Source of the DNA: an uncultured Bacteroidia bacterium
GTDB taxonomy: Bacteria > Bacteroidota > Bacteroidia > Bacteroidales > Prolixibacteraceae
Direction: 5' to 3'
Assembly: GCA_903854235.1 (NCBI GenBank)
Contig: CAINVV010000013.1
Location: 1 to 39,517 of the forward strand
Length of the DNA: 39,517 nucleotides
Under the pieces are notes generated by a model. It was not told where the DNA came from, did not search any database, and worked only from the letters and a program-made list of their open reading frames with translations. Below, piece by piece: positions 14,918 to 23,581 of this stretch. Position 1 is the stretch's first letter. Each line of letters starts with the position of its first letter. A program made the translations under genes and the position numbers.

Positions 14918-16501
14918 ATGAAGCAATTTGATTTTGATTTTGTAGTGGTCGGTAGCGGACTGGCCGGACTTTTGGCCGCCTATCACGCTTCGGCTCACGG
15001 AACGGTCGCACTCATCTCCAAATCAGAGCTCGATGTCAGCAACTCCTACCATGCCCAGGGAGGTATAGCAGCAGCCATTGGAGCGGATGATGATCCCCTT
15101 TTTCATTTCAACGATACCCTAACGGCTGGAAGAGGCTTGTGTGATCACGACTCCGTCCATATTCTGGTAAATGAAGGACTTGAAAGAGTTCGTGAGCTGA
15201 TCGGGATGGGAATGAAATTTGACAAAGAAGCCAACGGGGAGTTGGTTCTCGGACTGGAAGGAGGTCATACTCACAGACGCATTTTGCATGCAGACGGTGA
15301 TGCTACAGGTAAAGAGATGACTGGCTTCATGTTGCACAAAATCAGACTTGATCCGAACATCACCACCTTTGAATACACCACAGCCGTTAAGATATTTGCC
15401 CGGGATGGAGTCTGTTCCGGCATTCAAACCCTGGATTACAATACGGGTAAGAATGCACTCTTCAGAACAAGGGCCACCATCCTGGCGACAGGCGGACTTT
15501 CACGCATTTATGCCCGCTCTACCAATCCCTACACTGCCACAGGGGATGGTTTCGCCCTGGCCTGGCAGGCTGGCGCGCAAATGGCTGATATGGAGTTCAT
15601 CCAGTTTCATCCAACGGCGCTTTCGATTGATGGGGAGGAGGCTTACCTGATCAGCGAGGCTGTTCGCGGCGAAGGGGCCCATTTAATGGATATCAATGGG
15701 CTAAGGTTTATGGTGCCATTGCATCCGATGGCTGAACTGGCACCCCGGGATGTAGTAGCCTCCGCCATTTTTAAACGAATGCAAGAGACCGGCTCCACTG
15801 TATATCTGAGTCTTCAACATTTGAATGCGGAATTCCTTCAGGAGCGTTTTCACTCCATTGATGCCAGACTTCAAAGCGTTGGCATCGACCTGACCAAAGA
15901 CTTGATTCCCATCTCACCTGCAGCCCATTATACGGTCGGCGGGATTCGCACGGACGAATGGGGACAAACCAATATTATTGGGTTGTTTGCCTGTGGTGAG
16001 GTCGCATCAACTGGGGTAATGGGAGCCAATCGCCTGGCTAGCAATTCCTTGCTAGAATGTCTGGTTTACGGAAAACGAATTGTAGAGCAAGCAAAAGAAT
16101 TACCCGATGCAACGGGAGACCTGTTTCCAATCGAAATGATTGCACTTCATCCGGAGTCGGATGACACCTATCTTAAAATCAAGAATGAATTGTCTCAACT
16201 GATGAGCAGCAAGGTGGGAATCGTCCGCAACCACAAAGAGATGTCGGAAGCCTTGACGAGAATCAACCTCATCGAAAAACAATATCCTGAAAATCTGACG
16301 GATTACAACGGCAAAAAGATCCACGAACTGGCAACCGTTTGTAAATTAATCTGCATCTCCGCACTGGAGCGCAAAGAGAGTCGAGGCGGACATGTCAGAT
16401 CAGATTTCCCACGGGAACTGGATGAATTTGTTTACCACATCCTTCAGGAGAGGGAGAAACCCCTTGCCTCTGAGAACGTCAGAAACACGATAGCACCATG
16501 A
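14918..16501 (+). CDS. nadB: L-aspartate oxidase
   Basis: Flavoenzyme that oxidises L-aspartate to iminoaspartate, the first step of de novo NAD synthesis; cytoplasmic. I prefer the ATG at 14918 (MKQFDFDFVVVGSG) over 14897, because NadB proteins begin just before the FAD-binding Rossmann loop 'VVVGSGLAGLLAAYHA'. Further hallmarks are 'SYHAQGGIAAAIG' (~45), 'ILHADGDATGKEM' (~128), 'EFIQFHPTAL' (~225), 'ISEAVRGEGAHL' (~248), 'HYTVGGI' (~340) and the succinate dehydrogenase-like C-terminal 'ESRGGHVRSDFP' (~487). The 527-aa length is normal. The stop overlaps the nadC start (ATGA). nadA (quinolinate synthase), the partner between the two steps, is not in the window. Confidence 0.95.
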   Translation: MKQFDFDFVVVGSGLAGLLAAYHASAHGTVALISKSELDVSNSYHAQGGIAAAIGADDDPLFHFNDTLTAGRGLCDHDSVHILVNEGLERVRELIGMGMKFDKEANGELVLGLEGGHTHRRILHADGDATGKEMTGFMLHKIRLDPNITTFEYTTAVKIFARDGVCSGIQTLDYNTGKNALFRTRATILATGGLSRIYARSTNPYTATGDGFALAWQAGAQMADMEFIQFHPTALSIDGEEAYLISEAVRGEGAHLMDINGLRFMVPLHPMAELAPRDVVASAIFKRMQETGSTVYLSLQHLNAEFLQERFHSIDARLQSVGIDLTKDLIPISPAAHYTVGGIRTDEWGQTNIIGLFACGEVASTGVMGANRLASNSLLECLVYGKRIVEQAKELPDATGDLFPIEMIALHPESDDTYLKIKNELSQLMSSKVGIVRNHKEMSEALTRINLIEKQYPENLTDYNGKKIHELATVCKLICISALERKESRGGHVRSDFPRELDEFVYHILQEREKPLASENVRNTIAP

Positions 16502-17349
16502 ATCCATCCATGAAACAATATCTAGAGGACCTGATCAAACAGGCATTGAATGAAGACATTGGCAAAGGCGACCTTACCACGAATGCCCTGATTCCAGACG
16601 CGCTGGAGAGTAGTGCCACCATGATAGCCAAAGCCGACGGCATTGTTGCAGGAATGGAGGTTGCCGCCGCAGTTTTTAAGTTTCTTTCCCCTCACGTGGT
16701 TTGGAATCCGCTGGTAAAGGATGGAGACAAGATCACCAGGGGAACCCTCCTCGTAGAGATGAGTGGTCCATTCAGGGCCTTGTTGTCGGGTGAAAGGCTG
16801 GCACTCAACTTCCTGCAAAGGATGAGTGGCATTGCGACCTTGACCAGCCTTTTCGTTGCCCAAACCGCTGAATACGGAACCAAAATTCTGGATACGCGCA
16901 AGACGGTACCTGGTTTGCGCCTCTTGGATAAATATGCCGTCAAGGCTGGTGGTGGCGAAAACCACAGGATTGGACTCTATGATATGGTGCTGATCAAGGA
17001 CAACCACATCAAGGTTGCTGGAGGCATCCGGAAGGCGGTCGAACAGATCAGAAACCAGGTACCTGCAAACATTCAGATAGAGGTGGAAACCACTTCTCTG
17101 GAGGAGGTTTTGGAGGCACTATCCATGACAGTCGACATCATTATGCTGGACAATATGTCGAATGAGCAGATGAAGGAGTGCGTAGCCCTGATCAACCACC
17201 GGGCAAAAGTAGAAGCATCGGGGAACATGAATCTGGAAAGAGTGAGAGAGGTCGCTGCCACCGGCGTTGATTTCATCTCAATAGGTGCCTTAACCCACTC
17301 TGTGACGGCCCTGGATATCAGCATGAACATCAAATCTTTTCCGTCTTGA
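16498..17349 (+). CDS. nadC: Nicotinate-nucleotide diphosphorylase (carboxylating)
   Basis: 283 aa. Converts quinolinate and PRPP to nicotinate mononucleotide, CO2 and PPi in the NAD pathway. Signature stretches are 'EDIGKGDLTT' (~18), 'ALNFLQRMSGIATLT' (~102), 'ILDTRKTVPGLRLLDKYAVK' (~130), the 'GGGENHR' quinolinate-binding loop, 'LIKDNHI' (~165), 'IMLDNM' (~215) and 'DFISIGALTHS' near the end. The ATG overlaps the nadB stop by 4 bases (ATGA), implying coupled translation. An alternative start four codons later (MKQYLEDL) would remove that overlap. Its stop overlaps the coaX start. Confidence 0.96.
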   Translation: MNPSMKQYLEDLIKQALNEDIGKGDLTTNALIPDALESSATMIAKADGIVAGMEVAAAVFKFLSPHVVWNPLVKDGDKITRGTLLVEMSGPFRALLSGERLALNFLQRMSGIATLTSLFVAQTAEYGTKILDTRKTVPGLRLLDKYAVKAGGGENHRIGLYDMVLIKDNHIKVAGGIRKAVEQIRNQVPANIQIEVETTSLEEVLEALSMTVDIIMLDNMSNEQMKECVALINHRAKVEASGNMNLERVREVAATGVDFISIGALTHSVTALDISMNIKSFPS

Positions 17350-18080
17350 ATTTAGCCATCGACATAGGAAACAGCCGGACCAAGGCAGCCATCTTTTCTT
17401 CCGGGGAACTGATCGAATTGATTGTTGCTGAAAAAATGTCCATTCAACTTTTGAAGGAGGTTAAGAGCCGTTTTTCAGGATTGAACAAGGTCATTCTTTC
17501 TGCTGTTTCAGGTGTCCTCCCGGAGGTGATCGAATACTTACAATCAAACTTTTCCGTTTACCTTAGACTCAATCATGCGACTCCTGTACCCATTCAAAAC
17601 AACTACCTGACCCCAGGAACGCTCGGACTGGATCGTCTGGCTGCTGCCATCGGGGCAAAAGATTCGTTTCCGGGAAAAGATTTGCTGGTGATCGATGCAG
17701 GTACGGCCTTGACTTTTGACCTGGTTGAAAGCAACGGAACTTATGCCGGAGGCAACATCTCTCCCGGCTTGAGAAGCAGGTTTAGAGCCTTGCACGAATT
17801 CACAGAGAAACTTCCCCTGGTGGAAGAGTCTGAACATTGGCCAGAAATTGGACAAACAACGGAAGAGGCCATTCGATCTGGTGTCCTCAACGGAATGATC
17901 CTCGAAATGGATGGAACCATCGACCATTTCAGGGAAAAACTACCCGGATTGCAACCGGTTCTTACCGGGGGTGATGCACTATTCTTTGAAAGAAGATTAA
18001 AAAATGCCATATTTGTAAAATTTGAGATCACACTCATAGGTTTAAACCGAATTCTTGAATATAATGTTGAAAAGCTATAA
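17346..18080 (+). CDS. coaX: Type III pantothenate kinase
   Basis: 244 aa. Phosphorylates pantothenate, the first step of CoA synthesis. Motifs are 'LAIDIGNSRTKAAIF' (phosphate loop, residues 3-17), 'TPGTLGLDRLAAAIGA' (~94), 'LLVIDAGTALTFDLV' (~113) and 'GGNISPGL' (~135), plus 'TGGDA' near 210. The only start that gives the N-terminal DxGN strand is TTG at 17346, which overlaps the nadC stop as TTGA. This is a non-ATG, translationally coupled start. The 3' end overlaps the next gene by 17 bases. Grouping with nadBC puts synthesis of two nucleotide cofactors under one transcript. Confidence 0.93.
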   Translation: MNLAIDIGNSRTKAAIFSSGELIELIVAEKMSIQLLKEVKSRFSGLNKVILSAVSGVLPEVIEYLQSNFSVYLRLNHATPVPIQNNYLTPGTLGLDRLAAAIGAKDSFPGKDLLVIDAGTALTFDLVESNGTYAGGNISPGLRSRFRALHEFTEKLPLVEESEHWPEIGQTTEEAIRSGVLNGMILEMDGTIDHFREKLPGLQPVLTGGDALFFERRLKNAIFVKFEITLIGLNRILEYNVEKL

Positions 18081-19362
18081 ATTGAAATTCTTCGTAATTG
18101 CTTTGATCCTGACCATTCCGTCAGTTATGTATGGACAAAACAGCAGCAGTACCAGTTCTCCTTACTCCCGTTTTGGTTTTGGTACCATGATGGGAACCAG
18201 TTTTGGTCGGGGTGATGGCATGGGAGGCATTGGCATTGGAACACGCAACAGTTTTCAAATCAACACCGCAAACCCGGCATCCTATACCTCCATTGACTCA
18301 CTGACCTTTTTGGTACAGTTCGGATTGGATGCCAAGTTTACCTCCTCGAAAACTGCTAGTTCGAGCAATATGAGGAGCAATATAAATTTCAACCACCTCA
18401 CCTTTGCACTTCCAATTACCAAGTGGTGGGCAAGTTCTTTCGGTTTCTTGCCCTATGCTTCAAAAGGATATGACATTGCCTCGACAGATGGTGCTGCAGA
18501 TCTCACCACCACCTCTACCTCTACTTTCTCAGGTACAGGAACCCTGACAAAATTGTATTTCGGCAATGCCTTCAAACTGGGAAAACATCTCTCTGTTGGT
18601 GTAAATACCTGGTTTATGTTTGGTAAAATCATCGACGAAACCTATGTCTATTTTCCAAACGACGCCAATGCCTACGACTATCAGAAAGACAACAGTCTGA
18701 GTGCACACGGATTTGGTGTAACTGGTGGAATTCAGTACCAGATTGAAACCAAACACAACAATAGTTTCACCTTTGGTGCAACCTTTGAGCCCAAAGTGAA
18801 TATCAACTCTTCGTATACCATCCACGAAGTACGTGAGCTTTTCAGGGGTTCTTCCACGCAAACAGCCCTGATCGATACCGTGCAGCATGTTGTTTCAAGC
18901 AACAATGGACTGAATATTCCAATGTCGTACGGAACCGGGTTTTCCTATTCCATCAAGAACCGGATCACTTTCGGCGCAGATGCCTATTTTCAGCAATGGC
19001 AAGGATGCCAGTTCCTCGGACAACAGGTCAGCTTCTATGCCAATAGCAGCAAATATTCTGTCGGACTGGAATATACACCCAACCAATATTCCATCAGAAG
19101 CTATTGGGAAAGGGTTCAATACCGTTTCGGTGGATCCTATGAATCCTCCTATCTCATTTTAAACGGCAATCAGATCAAGGGATATGCCGCCACTGTAGGT
19201 ATCGGATTGCCTTTGGGAAGATCCAGAACTGAATTAAACATTTCAGGAGAACTTGGAAAACTTGGTACGACTGATAACAACCTCATCAAAGAGACTTACG
19301 CAAAAATCACCATTCACCTGATGCTTCACGACAGGTGGTTCTTCAAGCAAAAATTTGACTAG
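18064..19362 (+). CDS. Predicted outer-membrane beta-barrel protein
   Basis: I take ATG 18064 (MLKSYKLKFFVIALILTIPSVMYGQ), not TTG 18055; 432 aa. After the signal peptide, residues ~25-60 are Ser/Gly-rich with 'SPYSRFGFGTMMGTSFGRGDG'. An 'INTANPASYTSIDSLTFLVQFG' stretch follows, resembling the start of OmpP1/FadL-like barrels. The rest alternates amphipathic strands and Gly/Asn turns, ending with an aromatic-rich strand (LHDRWFFKQKFD). It probably sits in the outer membrane. The closest description is a Bacteroidota conserved barrel of unknown function. It overlaps coaX by 17 bases and is followed after 59 bases by lptC, so a link to envelope biogenesis is plausible. Confidence 0.75.
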   Translation: MLKSYKLKFFVIALILTIPSVMYGQNSSSTSSPYSRFGFGTMMGTSFGRGDGMGGIGIGTRNSFQINTANPASYTSIDSLTFLVQFGLDAKFTSSKTASSSNMRSNINFNHLTFALPITKWWASSFGFLPYASKGYDIASTDGAADLTTTSTSTFSGTGTLTKLYFGNAFKLGKHLSVGVNTWFMFGKIIDETYVYFPNDANAYDYQKDNSLSAHGFGVTGGIQYQIETKHNNSFTFGATFEPKVNINSSYTIHEVRELFRGSSTQTALIDTVQHVVSSNNGLNIPMSYGTGFSYSIKNRITFGADAYFQQWQGCQFLGQQVSFYANSSKYSVGLEYTPNQYSIRSYWERVQYRFGGSYESSYLILNGNQIKGYAATVGIGLPLGRSRTELNISGELGKLGTTDNNLIKETYAKITIHLMLHDRWFFKQKFD

Positions 19363-19421
19363 CGGAACCTCTAATTGATTTGATGAGATAAAAGGACAGG
19401 TAATCAAACCTCCAAAATTTT

Positions 19422-20030
19422 ATGCTTACAGAAAAAAAATTACCACACATCCTTGACAAGGAGGCTTCCCGGCAACGGAGATACGTTGGAATTCCTTTCC
19501 TGCTGGCCGTGGTACTTTTGATTTCCTGTCAGACGAAAGTATCCACAGACATTCCTCCTGAACTTCTGACCAATACCAAAATGGCAGACATGGTGGCGAT
19601 CAGTTTCGAAACCTTCGTTTCCGATTCCGGAGTGGTCAAGTATCACCTGGTGACTCCGAAAATGCTCATCTATGACGACCCCAAACAACCTTACAAGGAT
19701 TTTCCGGATGGATTTCTCATGCAACGATACGACCACAATAAAAAAATTATCTCCCAGATTTCAGGGAATCGTGGTAAATACTTCGACCGGGAGAAGAAAT
19801 GGGAAGCATACGGAAATGTTGTTCTTGTCAACAGCGAAGGAGATACCCTCAGATCGGAGGAGTTAAAATACCACGAAATAGAAGACCTGATCTTTTCGGA
19901 CCAATTCGTCAGCATCAAAAAGGGAGACCAATACATAACGGGAACCGGCGGATTTAAATCGGATGCCCAGATGTCCAAATGGTCATTTTTGAAAACAAAG
20001 GGACACATGTATGTTGAAGGAGGACAATAA
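19422..20030 (+). CDS. lptC: LPS export protein LptC
   Basis: 202 aa. A ~25-residue basic N-terminus precedes one hydrophobic segment (GIPFLLAVVLLISC). The Cys at its end fits either a membrane anchor or a lipobox. The periplasmic part shows the LptC/OstA-like beta-jellyroll pattern: 'VAISFETFVSDSGVVKYHL', 'KYFDREKKWEAYGNVVLVN', 'SEELKYHEIEDLIFSDQFV' and a final 'KGHMYVEGG'. In the Lpt system LptC receives lipopolysaccharide from LptB2FG and passes it to LptA. No other lpt gene is present in the window. It is 15 bases upstream of the CNNM gene. Confidence 0.88.
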   Translation: MLTEKKLPHILDKEASRQRRYVGIPFLLAVVLLISCQTKVSTDIPPELLTNTKMADMVAISFETFVSDSGVVKYHLVTPKMLIYDDPKQPYKDFPDGFLMQRYDHNKKIISQISGNRGKYFDREKKWEAYGNVVLVNSEGDTLRSEELKYHEIEDLIFSDQFVSIKKGDQYITGTGGFKSDAQMSKWSFLKTKGHMYVEGGQ

Positions 20031-20045
20031 AGTCTGAATATTTCA

Positions 20046-21314
20046 ATGAACGAACTAACCATCATCCTGATAACCCTGCTTGCCTCCGCTTTTTTCTCGG
20101 GGATGGAGATCGCATTTTTTTCTTCAGACAAGCTCCGGATCGAACTGGACAAGGGGAAGCACCGGATCAACGGAAAAATAGTTGGTGTATTTTACAGGCA
20201 TCCCGGACAGTACATTGCCACCTTGCTGGTTGGCAACAACATCGCACTCGTTGTTTACAGTTTGGCTTTTGCCAACCTTTCGCATCCCTTCTTTGAGTCC
20301 TTAAAGGCCGATGAAACGGTCAATCTGATCCTGCAAACCACCGTTTCGACCATTCTGATCCTGATCGTTGCCGAATTCCTACCAAAGGCCATTTTCAGAA
20401 TTAACCCGAATATCGCACTCAACCTCCTTGCCCTCCCGGTAGCCCTCTTTTACGTACTCTTCTACCCCGTCACTAAATTTGCCACGGGTCTTTCAAAGGT
20501 TGTGTTGAAATACCTTTTTAAGGTAAAAATTGAACAGAAGAAGGAGAGTCGGGTTTTTGGACGGATTGACCTGAATAACCTGGTAATGCCCATTGATGGA
20601 GCAGGAGGAGCCTCTGCCAGGAAGGTCGATAGTGAAATAAAACTTTTTCAGAATGCGCTGGATTTTTCGAGGTTGAAGATCCGTGACTGCATGATTCCCC
20701 GGACGGACATCGTGATGCTGGAGGTCGACGAAAAGATGGAAGTACTCTGTCAAAAATTCATTGAAACAGGCTACTCAAAAATCATGATCTACCAGGAGAA
20801 CTCTGACAACATCATCGGTTATGTTCACTCGTCCGATCTGTTTCACAATCCCGCTGACATAAAGTCTTGTCTGCGTAAGTTGTCTTTTGTGCCTGAGACC
20901 ATGGAGGCAAATAAATTGCTGAGCATCCTGCTTCACGACCACAGAAGTACCGCCATTGTGGTCGATGAATTTGGAGGCACCGCCGGAATGATCACCACGG
21001 AAGACATTCTGGAGGAAATTTTCGGAGAAATCGAGGACGAACACGATACAACTGAATTGAACGACAAAAAAATCGGAGAAAACCATTATATCTTTTCGGG
21101 CAGGGCCACGATCTCCAGCCTGAATGAAAATTACCAGTTGAAAATAGATGAGGACGAACATTATGAAACTTTGGCCGGATACCTTCTTTTCCACCACGCA
21201 AGTTTTCCCAAAAACAACTCCATCCTCCTCATTGGAGCCTATGAATTCAAGATTTTAAGGAGCACACGGACCAAAATCGAACTGATTGAGATGAAAAAAA
21301 TCAGTAATTTGTAA
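20046..21314 (+). CDS. CNNM/CorC family membrane protein (DUF21, CBS pair, CorC_HlyC domains)
   Basis: 422 aa. Residues 1-185 form a DUF21 membrane domain with about four spans ('ITLLASAFFSGMEIAFFSSD', 'YIATLLVGNNIALVVYSLAF'). Residues ~195-330 are a CBS pair ('RDCMIPRTDIVMLEVDEKM', 'YSKIMIYQENSDNIIGYVHS', 'TAIVVDEFGGTAGMITTEDI'). The C-terminal ~340-415 is a CorC_HlyC transporter-associated domain. Homologues are annotated as hemolysin C-like or as CNNM/CorC Mg2+/Co2+ transport proteins, and GldE of gliding bacteria belongs to the same architecture. Nothing shows haemolysis here; Mg2+ efflux is the better-supported family role. It is in the run lptC-CNNM-PPIase. Confidence 0.88.
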   Translation: MNELTIILITLLASAFFSGMEIAFFSSDKLRIELDKGKHRINGKIVGVFYRHPGQYIATLLVGNNIALVVYSLAFANLSHPFFESLKADETVNLILQTTVSTILILIVAEFLPKAIFRINPNIALNLLALPVALFYVLFYPVTKFATGLSKVVLKYLFKVKIEQKKESRVFGRIDLNNLVMPIDGAGGASARKVDSEIKLFQNALDFSRLKIRDCMIPRTDIVMLEVDEKMEVLCQKFIETGYSKIMIYQENSDNIIGYVHSSDLFHNPADIKSCLRKLSFVPETMEANKLLSILLHDHRSTAIVVDEFGGTAGMITTEDILEEIFGEIEDEHDTTELNDKKIGENHYIFSGRATISSLNENYQLKIDEDEHYETLAGYLLFHHASFPKNNSILLIGAYEFKILRSTRTKIELIEMKKISNL

Positions 21315-21421
21315 AATTGGAAAAATTCATCCGTTTTAAAATCCTAAAATTACTATATTCGTACGCTCAAAAAATAAGATAAAAGATTTATCAGTTAAGT
21401 AAATAAATAACCAGAAAACGG

Positions 21422-23527
21422 ATGGCTACATTAGAGAAAATCAGAAACCGTGCAGGGATAGGAATCACCATCTTTATTGGATTGGCACTGGCAGCATTTG
21501 TACTTGGAGATGCTGTAAAATCAGGCAGTTCAATCATGCGTGGCAGTCAACAGGAAATTGCAAAAATTGCAGGTAAAAGTGTCGACTACAAAGAATTCCA
21601 GAAGAAGGTTGACGACCTCACCGATATTTACAAATTGAATTCGGGTTCTACTTCCATCGATCAAAAAACGACGGAACAGATTCGTGAACAAACCTGGAAT
21701 GGGCTTGTCCGGAACATTACCATGAAGGATATTTATGAAAGTCTCGGCATTGCGGTCTCCTCCAACGAACTTTTCGACCTTGTTCAGGGTGAAAATCCTC
21801 ACGCCATCATCAAGAGCCTTTTCCGTGACCAGAAGACCGGAAATGTCAATCGCCAGGCCCTTATTCAGTTTTTGAAATACCAGCAGACCAACTCCAGTGG
21901 TCCGGAACACAATTACTGGTTGTATGTTGAAAATCAGATTCAGGAAGAACGTTGCTTTACCAAATACAACAACCTCCTTCTGAAAGGGATTTATACCACC
22001 GGCGATGAAGCAAGATTTAGCCTGGAAGGTAAAAACAAAAAAGTAAACATTGAATTCGTAGGAAAACCCTTCACCGCCATCTCTGATAGCACCGTCAAGG
22101 TATCTGCCGACGAAATCGAAAAATATTACGACGCACACAAGGAAAAATATAAACAAGAAGCCAGCCGCGAACTCGAGTATGTACTTTTTCCGGTGATTGC
22201 TTCCAAGAACGACGAAGACAAGGTGATCAAATGGATCAACGACATCAAACCCGAATTTGCCGCCGTTGAAGATCCTGCAGCTTACGTGAATGTCAACTCT
22301 GACAAGCAATTTGATGCCACCTTCCTTAAAAAATCAGAACTTCCATCCAACCTTTCCGAATTTGCCTTCACAGGCAAGGCAGGAGATATTTATGGCCCTT
22401 ACAAGGAGGGTCAAAGCTGGAAATTGACCAAGATTCAGAAATTCGAAGAGATGCCTGACTCTGTCAATGCCCGCCACATCCTTATCCACGTATCCTCGCA
22501 GGCAGAAGTTGCAAAGGCCAAAAGTACCGTCGACAGTTTGAAAAGGGTCCTTACCCTGGGTGGCGATTTTGCTGCACTGGCACGCAAATATTCAACAGAT
22601 GAAGGTTCAGCCGTCAAGGGTGGAGAACTGGGTTGGTTCAAAAGGGGTGCCATGGTCAAACCATTTGATGAAGCCGCCTTTTCAGGAAAAATCAATGAGT
22701 ACCAGATCGTCAATTCTCAATTCGGAATTCACCTTTTGCAGGTTACCAAAAGAGGAAATACGACTTTGAATGTTCAATTGGCCACCATCGTCCGTAACAT
22801 CGAACCAAGTAGTCAAACTTACCAGCAGACCTATTCTGTTGCCTCTAAGTTTGCCTCTGAAAATCGTGATTTGAAAGCATTCCGCGCTGCTGTCACTTCG
22901 CAGGGACTAAACAAACGTTTGGCTACTGTCTTCGAAGCCGACAAAGAGGTTGCCGGTTTGGAAAACTCCAGGTTACTGGTTCGTGCTGCCTTCAAGGCTG
23001 ATCTGGGACAAACGGTTCTTAGCTCAGAAGGTACCGCTATTTTCGAGCTTGGAAGTCAGTTTGTGGTTGCTCAACTGAGTAACATTCAGGAAAAAGGGTA
23101 TTCCAGTATAAGTACCAACAAGCCTACCATCGAAATGGTGATCAGGAAGGATAAAAAAGCCGAACAATTGAAGGAAAAAATGGCTGGAAAGACCGATCTT
23201 CCATCCCTTGCCTCCGCAATGGGTACTACCGTTGGCCAGGCACAAGACATCAATTTTGAATCTTATTCCATCCCCGGGCTTGGTATAGAACCGGCCGTTG
23301 CAGGAATCGCTTCAGCCCTCGAACAGGGAGCTGTTTCCAAACCAGTAGCCGGTGCCAATGGAGTCTATGTGGTCAAAGCGGCTTCCGTTACCAAAGGCAG
23401 CAGTACCGATATTGCCAGCGAAAAATTCCAGAATAAAATGGCACTTAGTTACAGGGTGACTGCACAAGCTTTTGAAGCTTTACGCGAAAATGCAGAAGTG
23501 GTCGACAAACGTGCTAAATTCTATTGA
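21422..23527 (+). CDS. Membrane-anchored peptidyl-prolyl cis-trans isomerase (PpiD/SurA-like)
   Basis: 701 aa. One N-terminal membrane span (AGIGITIFIGLALAAFVLG, ~11-30) anchors it in the inner membrane with a periplasmic body, as in PpiD. A SurA_N-like chaperone region follows (~45-200: 'IAGKSVDYKEFQKKVDDL'). A parvulin rotamase domain sits at ~345-445 ('NARHILIHVSS', 'FAALARKYSTDEGSAVKGGELGWFKRG', 'FGIHLLQV'). A second, weaker rotamase-like region may lie at ~580-670. It probably assists folding of exported and outer-membrane proteins, which fits its position after an outer-membrane protein, lptC and a CNNM gene. TATATTCG at 21354-21361 is one base off the -7 box, so it may also have its own promoter. 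Confidence 0.88.
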   Translation: MATLEKIRNRAGIGITIFIGLALAAFVLGDAVKSGSSIMRGSQQEIAKIAGKSVDYKEFQKKVDDLTDIYKLNSGSTSIDQKTTEQIREQTWNGLVRNITMKDIYESLGIAVSSNELFDLVQGENPHAIIKSLFRDQKTGNVNRQALIQFLKYQQTNSSGPEHNYWLYVENQIQEERCFTKYNNLLLKGIYTTGDEARFSLEGKNKKVNIEFVGKPFTAISDSTVKVSADEIEKYYDAHKEKYKQEASRELEYVLFPVIASKNDEDKVIKWINDIKPEFAAVEDPAAYVNVNSDKQFDATFLKKSELPSNLSEFAFTGKAGDIYGPYKEGQSWKLTKIQKFEEMPDSVNARHILIHVSSQAEVAKAKSTVDSLKRVLTLGGDFAALARKYSTDEGSAVKGGELGWFKRGAMVKPFDEAAFSGKINEYQIVNSQFGIHLLQVTKRGNTTLNVQLATIVRNIEPSSQTYQQTYSVASKFASENRDLKAFRAAVTSQGLNKRLATVFEADKEVAGLENSRLLVRAAFKADLGQTVLSSEGTAIFELGSQFVVAQLSNIQEKGYSSISTNKPTIEMVIRKDKKAEQLKEKMAGKTDLPSLASAMGTTVGQAQDINFESYSIPGLGIEPAVAGIASALEQGAVSKPVAGANGVYVVKAASVTKGSSTDIASEKFQNKMALSYRVTAQAFEALRENAEVVDKRAKFY

Positions 23528-23544
23528 TCACGAATTACCCATAA

Positions 23545-23580
23545 AAAATAAAAGGATACCCAACGGCATCCTTTTATTTT
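23545..23580. terminator. Bidirectional terminator between the PPIase gene and ispE
   Basis: AAAATAAAAGGAT (23545-23557) and ATCCTTTTATTTT (23568-23580) pair perfectly over 13 bp around a 10-base loop. The A/T-rich base gives a U-run in both directions. It fills the gap between the convergent stops. Confidence 0.9.
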
Positions 23581-23581
23581 T

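Noticed and set aside
20046-21314. Haemolysin
   Set aside because: The HlyC-like name is an annotation legacy; domains are DUF21-CBS-CorC_HlyC, which fit a CNNM/CorC ion-transport protein.
21530-22309. 259-aa minus-strand ORF antisense to the PPIase gene
   Set aside because: It is fully contained in a well-supported gene. The Phe/Val-rich product is typical of the reverse complement of a coding sequence.
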